Assembly: GCA_002441555.1 (NCBI GenBank)
Contig: DJWK01000042.1
Location: forward strand, 23,150 to 62,175
Direction of reading: 5' to 3'
Source: Thermodesulfobacteriaceae bacterium UBA6232
Lineage (GTDB): Bacteria > Desulfobacterota > Thermodesulfobacteria > Thermodesulfobacteriales > Thermodesulfobacteriaceae
Length of the DNA: 39,026 nt
This document shows, in pieces, positions 15,138 through 22,087 of the stretch; the stretch's first letter is position 1; the number at the start of each line of letters is the position of its first letter. The notes beneath the pieces were generated by a model that saw nothing but the letters and a program-made list of their open reading frames with translations, ran no database searches and was not told the origin of the DNA. Made by a program: the position numbers and the translations under genes.

Positions 15138-16238
15138 TTTCTGATAAAGTCTTATAATTTCTTCTACCATTTTTTCAACTGTAAAATATTTTCTCCATCT
15201 CTGATAGGCATTTTTTGAAAACTCTTTATAAAGTTTTTCATCTTCTAAAATTTTTTTTATAGCCTCAGCCAAAGCTTTGGGATTTTTTGGTTCTACATTT
15301 AAACCAGTTTTTCCGTGAACATTTACCCAAGAAACTCCAGAGAAAGGAATATTGGTGGCAACCACTGGTTTTCCAAAAGAAAAGGCTTCAAGGATTACAA
15401 CCCCAAAGGCCTCTGTTCTCTCAACAGAGGGTAAACAAAAAAGGTCACAGGCCTCATAAAAATTTCCAAGCTCAGCTTCTGGAATTTTCCCAAGAAAAAG
15501 AATATTTCCCTTCACCTTCTCAGCCAAGTTCTTAAGTTTCCCTTCAAGAGGCCCCTCACCTCCAATAAGAATCACATAATCTTCTCCCAAATAATGGGCC
15601 GCTTCAATCAAATATTCAAATCCTTTATAATAAACAAGACGCCCAAGAGAAAAAATTATTTTTCTTTCCTTAAAACGCTCTCTAATAATTTTAACTTTCT
15701 CAGGATCTATCTTTAATTTCTTCTCTATTCCGAGGGGAATTACCATCAATTTATCCCGAAATTTATTCAAAATTTGAGAGCCTTCGGCATAATAAGGTGA
15801 GGTCACAACAATGGCAGAACTCTCCTCCAGGAGCCGGAGAAGAAAAGGTTTATAGAAAAGATAAAGAATTTTCTGGCGAACTATATCAAAATGATAATGA
15901 ATGATCAATCTGGGTTTTTTTGGTTTTGTCAAAAGGTAGGCTAAATTCCCCACAGGATTTGCATGATGAAAGTGGATTATATCATAATTTTCTGCAATCT
16001 CTTTAAATTTGGTTATAAATTGCGGTGATAAAGGAGTTGAGGCAAAGCTTCCCAGGCTCTTTACACGATAAATTGTAAAGCCTTCTTTATGTTCCTCCCT
16101 GTATTCATAAGAGGTGTTAGCACATAAAACATCACATTTTATACCTCTTTTATTTAAACCCTCTGTGATTTCGCGAATAATCCTTTCTGTTCCACCCACA
16201 TAAGGTGGGTAAAATCTTGCCACCTGGAGGACTCGCAT
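15108..16238 (-). CDS. GT4-family glycosyltransferase
   Basis: A cytoplasmic or membrane-associated retaining glycosyltransferase of about 376 residues that starts at the ATG at 16238 (MRVLQVARFYPPYVGGTER). The N-terminal donor-independent domain has the GT4 glycine-rich start (PPYVGGTER). The C-terminal Rossmann domain has SLGRLVYYKGFEYLIEA and the E-x7-E region FGVVILEAFSFGKPVVATN. The extended reading upstream of 16238 would run into the glycosylphosphotransferase gene, so the later start is chosen. It lies 5 nt after that gene, so both probably act in building the same lipid-linked glycan. The sugar donor and linkage are unknown. Confidence 0.9.
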   Translation of the reverse strand: MRVLQVARFYPPYVGGTERIIREITEGLNKRGIKCDVLCANTSYEYREEHKEGFTIYRVKSLGSFASTPLSPQFITKFKEIAENYDIIHFHHANPVGNLAYLLTKPKKPRLIIHYHFDIVRQKILYLFYKPFLLRLLEESSAIVVTSPYYAEGSQILNKFRDKLMVIPLGIEKKLKIDPEKVKIIRERFKERKIIFSLGRLVYYKGFEYLIEAAHYLGEDYVILIGGEGPLEGKLKNLAEKVKGNILFLGKIPEAELGNFYEACDLFCLPSVERTEAFGVVILEAFSFGKPVVATNIPFSGVSWVNVHGKTGLNVEPKNPKALAEAIKKILEDEKLYKEFSKNAYQRWRKYFTVEKMVEEIIRLYQKVLEPQRKGL

Positions 16239-16243
16239 GGAAA

Positions 16244-17671
16244 TTAATAGGCACCTTTTCCTGAAAGTATGGCAGGGATTGTCTTTAAAAGAATGTAAAG
16301 ATCTAACCAGATTGACCAATTAAGCACATAAAAGACATCCATGACCACTCGGGTAGTATAATCTATTTCGTTTCTTCCGGAAACCTGCCAATAACCCGTT
16401 ATTCCTGGAAGCACCTCTTTATAGATTTCAGCATATTCTTTGTAATATAGTTCTAATTCTTCTTGGGTTACCGGTCTTGGCCCGATAAAACTCATCTCCC
16501 CCTTTAATACATTTATAATTTGAGGAAGTTCATCCAAGGAAAATCTTCTCAGAAACCTTCCAACTCTTGTGATCCTGGGATCGTCTTTAAGTTTCCGATA
16601 ACATTCCCATTCCTCCCTCTTAACAGGGTCATTCAAACACTTTTCAAGCCTTTCTTCTGCATCCATCCACATGGTTCTAAATTTATAAATTTCAAATTCT
16701 TTTCCCCTTTTTCCAACTCTCTTTTGTTTGAAAAGAACAGGCCCTGGTGAGTCAAGTTTTATAATTAGCGCCAAAATAACAAAAAGTACAACAAAAAAAG
16801 GCAAAATTACAAGAAGTAACAGAATATCTAAACACCTTTTGGCAACCTGATTAAAAAAAACCTCAAGACCACTCTTAAATTTGAGCAAAAGAAACTCCGT
16901 ATGGGGAAACCAGATTTGCTCAAAATTAACCAAAGAGTGTTTAAAATCTGGGTCAAAAAGGAGTATTTCTTCCACATAGCTCCTCAATTTGATTAGATAT
17001 AAAGAAAAATCATAGGTGTTAAACACTCTTTTATCAAGAATTAAAACACTTATACCCTTTGCCAAGATTTCATCCTTAAGAGTATTTAGACTTTTGACTT
17101 TATCTTCATATTTATCAGACATACTTATATTTTTTTCAATAATATAACCATAATCGCTATGTAAAATTTGGGTAAGATTTTTAGAATTAATATCATCTTT
17201 TCCAACAAACATACATTTCTTAACAAATAAATTTTGCTGAAAAATTCTTCTAATAAGGTATCTACTTAATGGCAAAGAAATTAAAAGAAAGAAAAAATGT
17301 ATAAAAATCATCAATCTTGAAAACTGGTCATATTTTTTCGTAATGGCTATTACTATAAATAAAACAATAAAAGTAAATAGATTGACTTTTATTAAGTTTT
17401 TAAATTCTACTAAAAATGGCCTTGTAAAATCATAGGTTTTTTCATAGATAAGAAAAAAGAAAAAAATAAGGGGAATCCAAACCATTTTCAAAAAATGAAG
17501 CAAAGAATAGGAAAAGTCAGGAAGAAAAGAAAGATTCAATGATTTTCTCACATAAAAAGCCAAAACTAAGGTAAAATAAAAGACTAAAATATCGTTAAAA
17601 AAAATAATACCTATGTAAAAGATATTTTTTTGCTTAGTAAGAAAGGCCAAATCTTCTTTCAGAGATTTCAT
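16244..17671 (-). CDS. Polyprenyl-phosphate glycosylphosphotransferase (initiating sugar transferase)
   Basis: A membrane enzyme of about 475 residues that transfers a sugar-1-phosphate onto undecaprenyl phosphate, the first step of exopolysaccharide or O-antigen assembly. Residues ~15-125 form four to five helices, then a variable cytoplasmic domain, then a re-entrant helix (CLDILLLLVILPFF) and the catalytic PHPT domain: KRVGKRGKEFEIYKFRTM, DDPRITRVGRFLRRFSLDEL, PQIINVLKGEMSFIGPRPV and LPGITGYWQVSGRN. The start is taken at the ATG at 17671 (MKSLKEDLAFL), about 34 nt after a good promoter; longer readings begin inside the promoter. It is followed by a GT4 gene. The sugar (glucose, galactose or a derivative) cannot be predicted. 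Confidence 0.93.
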   Translation of the reverse strand: MKSLKEDLAFLTKQKNIFYIGIIFFNDILVFYFTLVLAFYVRKSLNLSFLPDFSYSLLHFLKMVWIPLIFFFFLIYEKTYDFTRPFLVEFKNLIKVNLFTFIVLFIVIAITKKYDQFSRLMIFIHFFFLLISLPLSRYLIRRIFQQNLFVKKCMFVGKDDINSKNLTQILHSDYGYIIEKNISMSDKYEDKVKSLNTLKDEILAKGISVLILDKRVFNTYDFSLYLIKLRSYVEEILLFDPDFKHSLVNFEQIWFPHTEFLLLKFKSGLEVFFNQVAKRCLDILLLLVILPFFVVLFVILALIIKLDSPGPVLFKQKRVGKRGKEFEIYKFRTMWMDAEERLEKCLNDPVKREEWECYRKLKDDPRITRVGRFLRRFSLDELPQIINVLKGEMSFIGPRPVTQEELELYYKEYAEIYKEVLPGITGYWQVSGRNEIDYTTRVVMDVFYVLNWSIWLDLYILLKTIPAILSGKGAY

Positions 17672-17712
17672 AAAGTATAAACACCAGCATAAAGTCTTTT
17701 TGTAAATTAAGT

Positions 17713-17741
17713 ATTGTAGCATACGCAAAGGCACTTTGCAA
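17713..17741 (-). promoter_or_regulatory. Sigma-70-type promoter for the glycosylphosphotransferase-GT4 pair
   Basis: On the minus strand TTGCAA (17741-17736) and TACAAT (17718-17713) are separated by exactly 17 nt. Transcription should start near 17705, 34 nt before the chosen ATG. This supports the 17671 start over GTG 17734 and ATG 17722. Confidence 0.68.
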
Positions 17742-17770
17742 AATCTTTTATAAAAATCCTTTTCAAAGGG

Positions 17771-17873
17771 AGTCGCTTAGGGCTTTAACCTGTATAAAAT
17801 TTCAATCCATTTGGTAGCTGAAAGACCTAAAGCTCTTTACCCCAAAAGGTAGCCGTAGGATTTACAGCCTGCC
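17771..17873. repeat. Cluster of three degenerate palindromic repeats
   Basis: Three imperfect palindromes with related sequence lie in the gap between two minus-strand genes: 17771-17793 (agtcgcttagggctttaacc...), 17813-17842 (ggtagctgaaagacctaaag...) and 17848-17873 (ggtagccgtaggatttacag...). A fourth, cleaner copy is at 19873-19895. The apparent consensus is GGTAGC-GCAGGCTTTAGCCTGC. They look like members of a dispersed REP-like intergenic family. They may also act as transcription-ending or mRNA-stabilising hairpins after the GT4 gene at 17893. Confidence 0.55.
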
Positions 17874-17892
17874 AAAAATTGTTCAAGAATTT

Positions 17893-18957
17893 TTAGAGAG
17901 TTTTGTTTATCAATCTGCAAATAGATTTAAAAATTTCTTCTACTGTACGATCCCAGGTATATTCTTTGGCTTTGCTAAGTCCCCTGGCAATTAATTCACT
18001 TCTCAGGGTCTCATCTGTCAAAACTTTTTTAATCCCCCTTGCTATGTCTTCTGGATCACGGGGATTTACATAAAAAACAGCCTCTTCGTAAATCTCTTTA
18101 AGGCTTGGTATAAGCGAGGCAACAACTGGGCAACCACAGGCCATGGCCTCAAGAGGTGGAAGCCCAAAACCTTCATAGAGCGAGGGAAAAATAAGAAGAC
18201 TTGCTCTATTATAAAGGCTTACCAGGGCTTCATCCTCTCTCTCCCCAAGGACTTCAACCCCTTCAACTCTTGGAAGCTCAGCACTTCGGAAAACCCTGGC
18301 ATCAAATCTCCCCACTAAGCAAAGTTTGTAATCGGAAAAATCCTTTCTAAAAATCCAAAAGGCCTTAAGTAAATTTTCAAGATTCTTATAGGGCTGAAGG
18401 CTTCCCACCCAGAGAATAAATTTTTCTCTTTTAAGCCCCAAGGGTTTAAATTTTTCATTTACTCCGTTATAAACTACCTTAATCTTTTCGGGTTTAACTT
18501 TCAATTCTTCTACAATCTCTTTTTTACTGAATTCACTTACCGTATAAATTAATAAAGCTCTTCTGGCTATCTTTGGAATTAAAAACCTATACCAGAGATA
18601 AAATTTTCTTGAAAAGGCTTCGGGATACCTCATCCAGGCAAGGTCGTGAATTACCACAATATTATTCTCATAAAAAAGGGGGGCTGTATTTCCGAGGTTT
18701 AATAAAGGGGGTTGAGAAAATTTCTTTAAAATCTGAGGAAGTTTTAACTGTTCCCAGATAACCCCCTTAAAGGCTGACTTATCGATTATTATCTTTTCCT
18801 TAGGAAAACAATAAATATCCATCGGAGGAGATGGAGAAATGAGCTTAATCTCCTGGTCAAGTTGAATTAGCCTTTTACTTACCTCATAGGCAAATCTTTG
18901 AACTCCTGTAAGCCTTTGTGTTAAAAACTTTCCATTGATAAAAATTTGACAGGACAT
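17893..18957 (-). CDS. GT4-family glycosyltransferase (mannosyltransferase-like)
   Basis: A 354-residue retaining glycosyltransferase with the compact form often seen in mannosyl- or rhamnosyltransferases. Early text NGKFLTQRLTGVQRFAYE is the donor-independent domain start, and VIHDLAWMRYPEAF and TVSEFSKKEIVEEL are typical of this subgroup. The C-terminal Rossmann domain shows ILWVGSLQPYKNLENLLKAF and the E-x7-E motif YEGFGLPPLEAMACGCPVV. It stands 60 nt downstream of the coiled-coil/nuclease-like gene and about 220 nt upstream of the glycosylphosphotransferase gene. The donor and acceptor are not predictable. No signal peptide is seen, so it acts on the cytoplasmic side of the membrane. Confidence 0.92.
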   Translation of the reverse strand: MSCQIFINGKFLTQRLTGVQRFAYEVSKRLIQLDQEIKLISPSPPMDIYCFPKEKIIIDKSAFKGVIWEQLKLPQILKKFSQPPLLNLGNTAPLFYENNIVVIHDLAWMRYPEAFSRKFYLWYRFLIPKIARRALLIYTVSEFSKKEIVEELKVKPEKIKVVYNGVNEKFKPLGLKREKFILWVGSLQPYKNLENLLKAFWIFRKDFSDYKLCLVGRFDARVFRSAELPRVEGVEVLGEREDEALVSLYNRASLLIFPSLYEGFGLPPLEAMACGCPVVASLIPSLKEIYEEAVFYVNPRDPEDIARGIKKVLTDETLRSELIARGLSKAKEYTWDRTVEEIFKSICRLINKTL

Positions 18958-19017
18958 TTTATATAAATACTACACCAATTTTTTAAATTAACTTTTCTTG
19001 ACGAAAAAAAGATAATC

Positions 19018-19746
19018 CTAAAGGGGGAATTGATAGGAATAATACACCTTTATATTCTTCTTTTGAGCATATTCTGCTGCATCACCAACATCCATATAAG
19101 TAACAAGGAGATATATCTTCTCTCCGGGGAATAGCTTCTCAAAGACCTCCCTTCTTTTTAAAAAGGCCTCCACATCTTTCTTTTTAAGCTGGGTCTTTGC
19201 CTCACCTATAATCCAAATCTCCTTTCCCTCTTTTATTCCCTTTCCTATGATGTTTACCTCTATTCTCTTTCCGTTTAATTTGAATTTATCCCTTTTTAAA
19301 GGTTCAATTATCTCAATTCCATAATCCCTTTTGAGCAGTTCAGGAAGCCCTTTGTAGGCTCTGTCTTCAAGAAAATAGCCTACAGTATGAGAAAGGCCTC
19401 CTAATTGCCTGCGAGTTTCTCTATGCTCCTCAACAAGAAGCCTCAATTCTTCCTCAGTTCTCTTCTGTGCCTCTGCAAGCTCCTCCAATCTCTCCTCAGT
19501 TCTCTTCTGTGCCTCTGCAAGCTCCTCCACCACTTTCTCAAGTCTTGTTAATCTTTTTTCACTTTCTCTCTGTGCCTCAGCAAGCTCTTTTTGAGCTTTG
19601 GCAAGATCAGCAACTATGGCCTTTAACTCATTAAAATCACTCACCTTTACCAATTCATCCAAAATATCCACCATCTCTTCAAGAACCTCTGCCTGCTCAG
19701 GTGGAAAGACCTTTCTTACCTTTAAAAGCCAACTTTTAACTCCCAT
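19018..19746 (-). CDS. Coiled-coil protein with predicted PD-(D/E)XK nuclease fold (DUF3782-like)
   Basis: A protein of about 242 residues. Residues ~5-115 form a long coiled coil, including near-exact repeats of the unit ELAEAQKRTEE that correspond to a tandem DNA repeat near 19453-19530. After a GGLSHTVGYFLEDRAYKGLP linker, residues ~130-240 hold a small alpha/beta domain: KRIEVNIIGKGIKEGKEIWIIGEAKTQL contains the E...GEAK pattern expected of a PD-(D/E)XK core, then YLLVTYMDVGDAAEYA. The start is the ATG at 19746 with AAAGGTG upstream. Such proteins multiply in thermophile genomes, and the partial gene at 1-226 looks like a relative. Nuclease activity is not established. Confidence 0.75.
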   Translation of the reverse strand: MGVKSWLLKVRKVFPPEQAEVLEEMVDILDELVKVSDFNELKAIVADLAKAQKELAEAQRESEKRLTRLEKVVEELAEAQKRTEERLEELAEAQKRTEEELRLLVEEHRETRRQLGGLSHTVGYFLEDRAYKGLPELLKRDYGIEIIEPLKRDKFKLNGKRIEVNIIGKGIKEGKEIWIIGEAKTQLKKKDVEAFLKRREVFEKLFPGEKIYLLVTYMDVGDAAEYAQKKNIKVYYSYQFPL

Positions 19747-19872
19747 CACATCACCTTTAAAAAGGTCTATAAGTTATAAATTAACAAATTTTAAGCTAAA
19801 GTAAACCCCTTAAATAAGCTCCTTTATCAAAGTTCTTTAACATTACACTCCTTCATAATTCTAAACTTTTAT

Positions 19873-19895
19873 AGCCACTGCAGGCTTTAGCCCGC
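19873..19895. repeat. Palindromic repeat copy after the SLH gene
   Basis: The core GCAGGCT-TT-AGCCCGC forms a near-perfect hairpin with one G-T/mismatch position, flanked by AGCCACT. It matches the family at 17771-17873. It lies about 20 nt past the stop of the SLH gene, where it could also act as a transcription terminator, though no strong T-run follows on the minus strand. Confidence 0.5.
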
Positions 19896-19914
19896 AAAAT
19901 ATACAATCAAGTAA

Positions 19915-20987
19915 TTACTTGGGACAATTCCCATACATTCTGCACAAAAATACTGCCATCTCTGCCCTTGTCACCGGTTTATCCGGACAAAAAAGAGTGC
20001 TCTCCGGTGGATTACATCCCTTCGTTATCCCAAGCTCCTTTAGCCTCTGTATATGCCTGAAAAAGGGATGATTTTGTGGCACATCCTGAAAATAAGGAGT
20101 TGTCTGCGAGCAAGGTATCCCTCCCTGACAAATAGGCTCGTCAGTTCCTTCTTTTGCCCTCACTAAAAAAGCTGCCATTGCCTGGCGTGTTATAGACTCC
20201 TCAGGCCTGTATGTCCCATCATCATATCCCTTTGTTATCCCAAGCTCTTTAAGCCTCTGAATGTGCGCATAAAAGGGATTGTTTCTATCTACATCGCTAA
20301 AATATGGCTCTTTATCCTTGCATTTTATCCCACCCTCACAAACTGGATCATCCGTATGCTCAAGCAATCTTATAAAGAATGCTGCCATTGCCCCTCTTGT
20401 AACAAATTCATCGGGATGAAAGGTATTATCTTCATACCCCGTGGTAATACCCCTCTCCCTAAACCACATAATAGCATTGTAAGCCCAATGAGTTGGCGGA
20501 ACATCACTAAAGGGATAAAAACTACTTCCATTACCTCCCTTAAAAATTGCTGCACATCTTTTATCTCTATTCATCTCAACTTGACAAGTCGTATTGTTCC
20601 CACAATAATAGCACTCATAAGCCCAGTAAGAAAAATTCTCTGAAGGACTTGCTATAAGGGTAAGCTTGGTTCCATTGGTAACAGTGATAACCCTGGGAAT
20701 GTAATTATTAAAACCATAAGTGATATTATATTAGTGTAAAGGATATTTGAATATCGTTTCTGCCAATCCATAGTTCCACTATTATCAACAGAAATCAAAG
20801 AGGACCTTAATACATCACTTAAAAAAATTCTACCCTGTGAATCCACAAAATGATATCCCCGCACACTCATAGAACCTAAGCTACTTTCATAAACTTTAAA
20901 AAATGTTGTTTCCTGAGAAAAAAGATTAGAATTTGGTAAAAATAGAAAAAGGATCAAAATAAAGATTGAAAAACATCTGCTAACCAT
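19915..20987 (-). pseudogene. Frameshifted secreted S-layer-homology (SLH) protein
   Basis: This appears to be one gene split by a frameshift. The 5' part (20987 down) has a signal peptide (MVSRCFSIFILILFLFLP...NLFSQ) and text like ISVDNSGTMDWQKRYS, as in beta-propeller surface proteins. It then drifts into nonsense and stops at 20652. The 3' part is open in the -1 frame from 20730 down. Before any ATG it encodes IPRVITVTNGTKLTLIASPS and later CQVEMNRDKRCAAIFK, an InlB-like beta-repeat. Three SLH domains follow (FSDVPPTHWAYNAI, FSDVDRNNPFYAHI, FQDVPQNHPFFRHI), with Cys-bearing inserts, ending at 19915. SLH domains anchor proteins to cell-wall polymers. A one-base loss in 20652-20730 or a sequencing error would explain it. 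The protein may also be shortened. Confidence 0.8.
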
Positions 20988-21048
20988 ACCGCTACCTCCT
21001 TCCCAATATATCGTTAAATGTAAAAATTTTTATTGAATTTTATTTAAG

Positions 21049-21113
21049 GCCGGGTTATTTATACCCCGCCAATTGATGGTGTCCATAAACCCGGCAGGCG
21101 GCATTTTGACACC
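21049..21113. repeat. Interlocked inverted repeats in the SLH gene leader
   Basis: Three arm pairs occur in the order A-B-C-A'-B'-C': GCCGGGTTAT (21049-21058) with ATAAACCCGGC (21085-21095), CCGCC (21066-21070) with GGCGG (21097-21101), and GGTGTC (21078-21083) with GACACC (21108-21113). Because the pairs cross, they cannot all form as simple hairpins; an RNA would need pseudoknots or alternate folds. The GC-rich block stands out in an AT-rich gap. It could be a structured mRNA leader of the SLH gene or a leftover mobile-element end. Confidence 0.6.
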
Positions 21114-21196
21114 CATTTTTATATGCTTTTTCTTAACTGTTTTTAAACCTCTAAAAACAATGTAAAAATCATTCAAAATAATAATGTCCTACTTAT

Positions 21197-21225
21197 ATTT
21201 ATTAACGAACTGATCTAAATGTCAA
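21197..21225 (-). promoter_or_regulatory. Possible promoter for the SLH gene
   Basis: On the minus strand a perfect TTGACA (21225-21220) is followed after 17 nt by ATAAAT (21202-21197). Other AT-rich -10 choices exist within one base. Transcription from here would give a leader of about 200 nt that includes the interlocked repeats at 21049-21113. Confidence 0.45.
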
Positions 21226-21238
21226 GAGGGGGAAGCTT

Positions 21239-22087
21239 TTAATGTAGAATTAAGCCCTTTACCCGGCCCAAAAATTTGTAAAACTGGTATATACTTCTCC
21301 TGAAATTTCTCTTAAAACCAAAGTAGAAAGCACCAAGAAGGGGTCTTAGAAGGGCTTTAAATTTAAAACCCAAAGGATAGTGATACCTTTTAAGAAGATA
21401 GGCATATCCCCTATTGTAGGCCTCAGCCCTTTTCAGGGTCTCTCGGCTGTATCCTTCAATCTCCGGATCCTTTGAGGGATGAAAAACCACAATATCCGGA
21501 ACATATAAAATCTTTAAACCTTTCCCGAGGGCTCTAAGCACATAATCAACCTCCTCACCCGAGCCAAGGGGTGTTCCGCTTCCCACACCAAGGCTTGCGT
21601 CAAACTCCCCCACTGCCTCTATCACCTTTCTTCTCAAAAAAAGAGTAAAAGAGGTAACGCAGAAAAAGACATTTTCTTTACTAAGAAAGGTCCTCTCACT
21701 GTAAAATTTCTGATCCATTCTGCCTTTATCCAATGAAATAGCCCTTCCTGAAACTCCGTCAACTTCAGGATAAGCCTCTAAAATTTCTTTTACCTTGGCA
21801 AGCAAATCCTCTGGATAAAGGCAGTCGTCATCTGGAAAGGCTATCACATCCCCTTTTACAACCTTTAAGCCCGCATTTCTTGCCCTTGAAAGCCCTCTTT
21901 CAGAGTGCAAATGAATTATTTCAAAATCTCCCGAATACTCAGAAAGGAGTTCCTCAAGAAAGCCCTCCTGATTTTGATCGCAAAGAATAAGCTCAAAATT
22001 TTTGTAGGCTTGATTTTTAAGTGATCTTAAAAATCTTTCAAGCTCAGGGTATCTTCCATAAGTTCCAAGAACAAGGGAAAACCTCAT
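21239..22087 (-). CDS. GT2-family glycosyltransferase
   Basis: A 282-residue inverting glycosyltransferase of the GT-A fold. The N-terminus FSLVLGTYGRYPELERFL is the nucleotide-sugar-binding start. ERGLSRARNAGLKVVKGD precedes the metal-binding FPDDDCLYP (DxD), and GSGTPLGSGEEVDYVLRA holds the acidic catalytic-base region. A basic C-terminal segment (FKRNFRRSIYQFYK) may contact the membrane. It overlaps the upstream fusion glycosyltransferase by 4 nt (ATGA), so the two are translationally coupled. It is the last gene of the set that begins at 25778. The sugar transferred is unknown. Confidence 0.93.
   Translation of the reverse strand: MRFSLVLGTYGRYPELERFLRSLKNQAYKNFELILCDQNQEGFLEELLSEYSGDFEIIHLHSERGLSRARNAGLKVVKGDVIAFPDDDCLYPEDLLAKVKEILEAYPEVDGVSGRAISLDKGRMDQKFYSERTFLSKENVFFCVTSFTLFLRRKVIEAVGEFDASLGVGSGTPLGSGEEVDYVLRALGKGLKILYVPDIVVFHPSKDPEIEGYSRETLKRAEAYNRGYAYLLKRYHYPLGFKFKALLRPLLGAFYFGFKRNFRRSIYQFYKFLGRVKGLILH

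Noticed and set aside
17771..17873. Resemblance to a c-di-GMP-I (GEMM) riboswitch on the plus strand (CTAAAGCTC...AGGTAGCCG)
   Set aside because: No plus-strand gene follows, the 5' half lacks the conserved core, and the match is better explained by degenerate palindromic repeats shared with 19873-19895.
19440..19530. Tandem DNA repeat read as a CRISPR or satellite
   Set aside because: The repeat is in frame and encodes coiled-coil heptads, with no spacers.
20370..20643. Open frames on both strands over the SLH region
   Set aside because: They are shadows of the SLH coding sequence with no ribosome sites or protein-like composition.
21049..21113. A complete insertion sequence
   Set aside because: No transposase coding sequence or target duplication is seen nearby. 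At most this is an isolated element end, so it is reported as a structured repeat.
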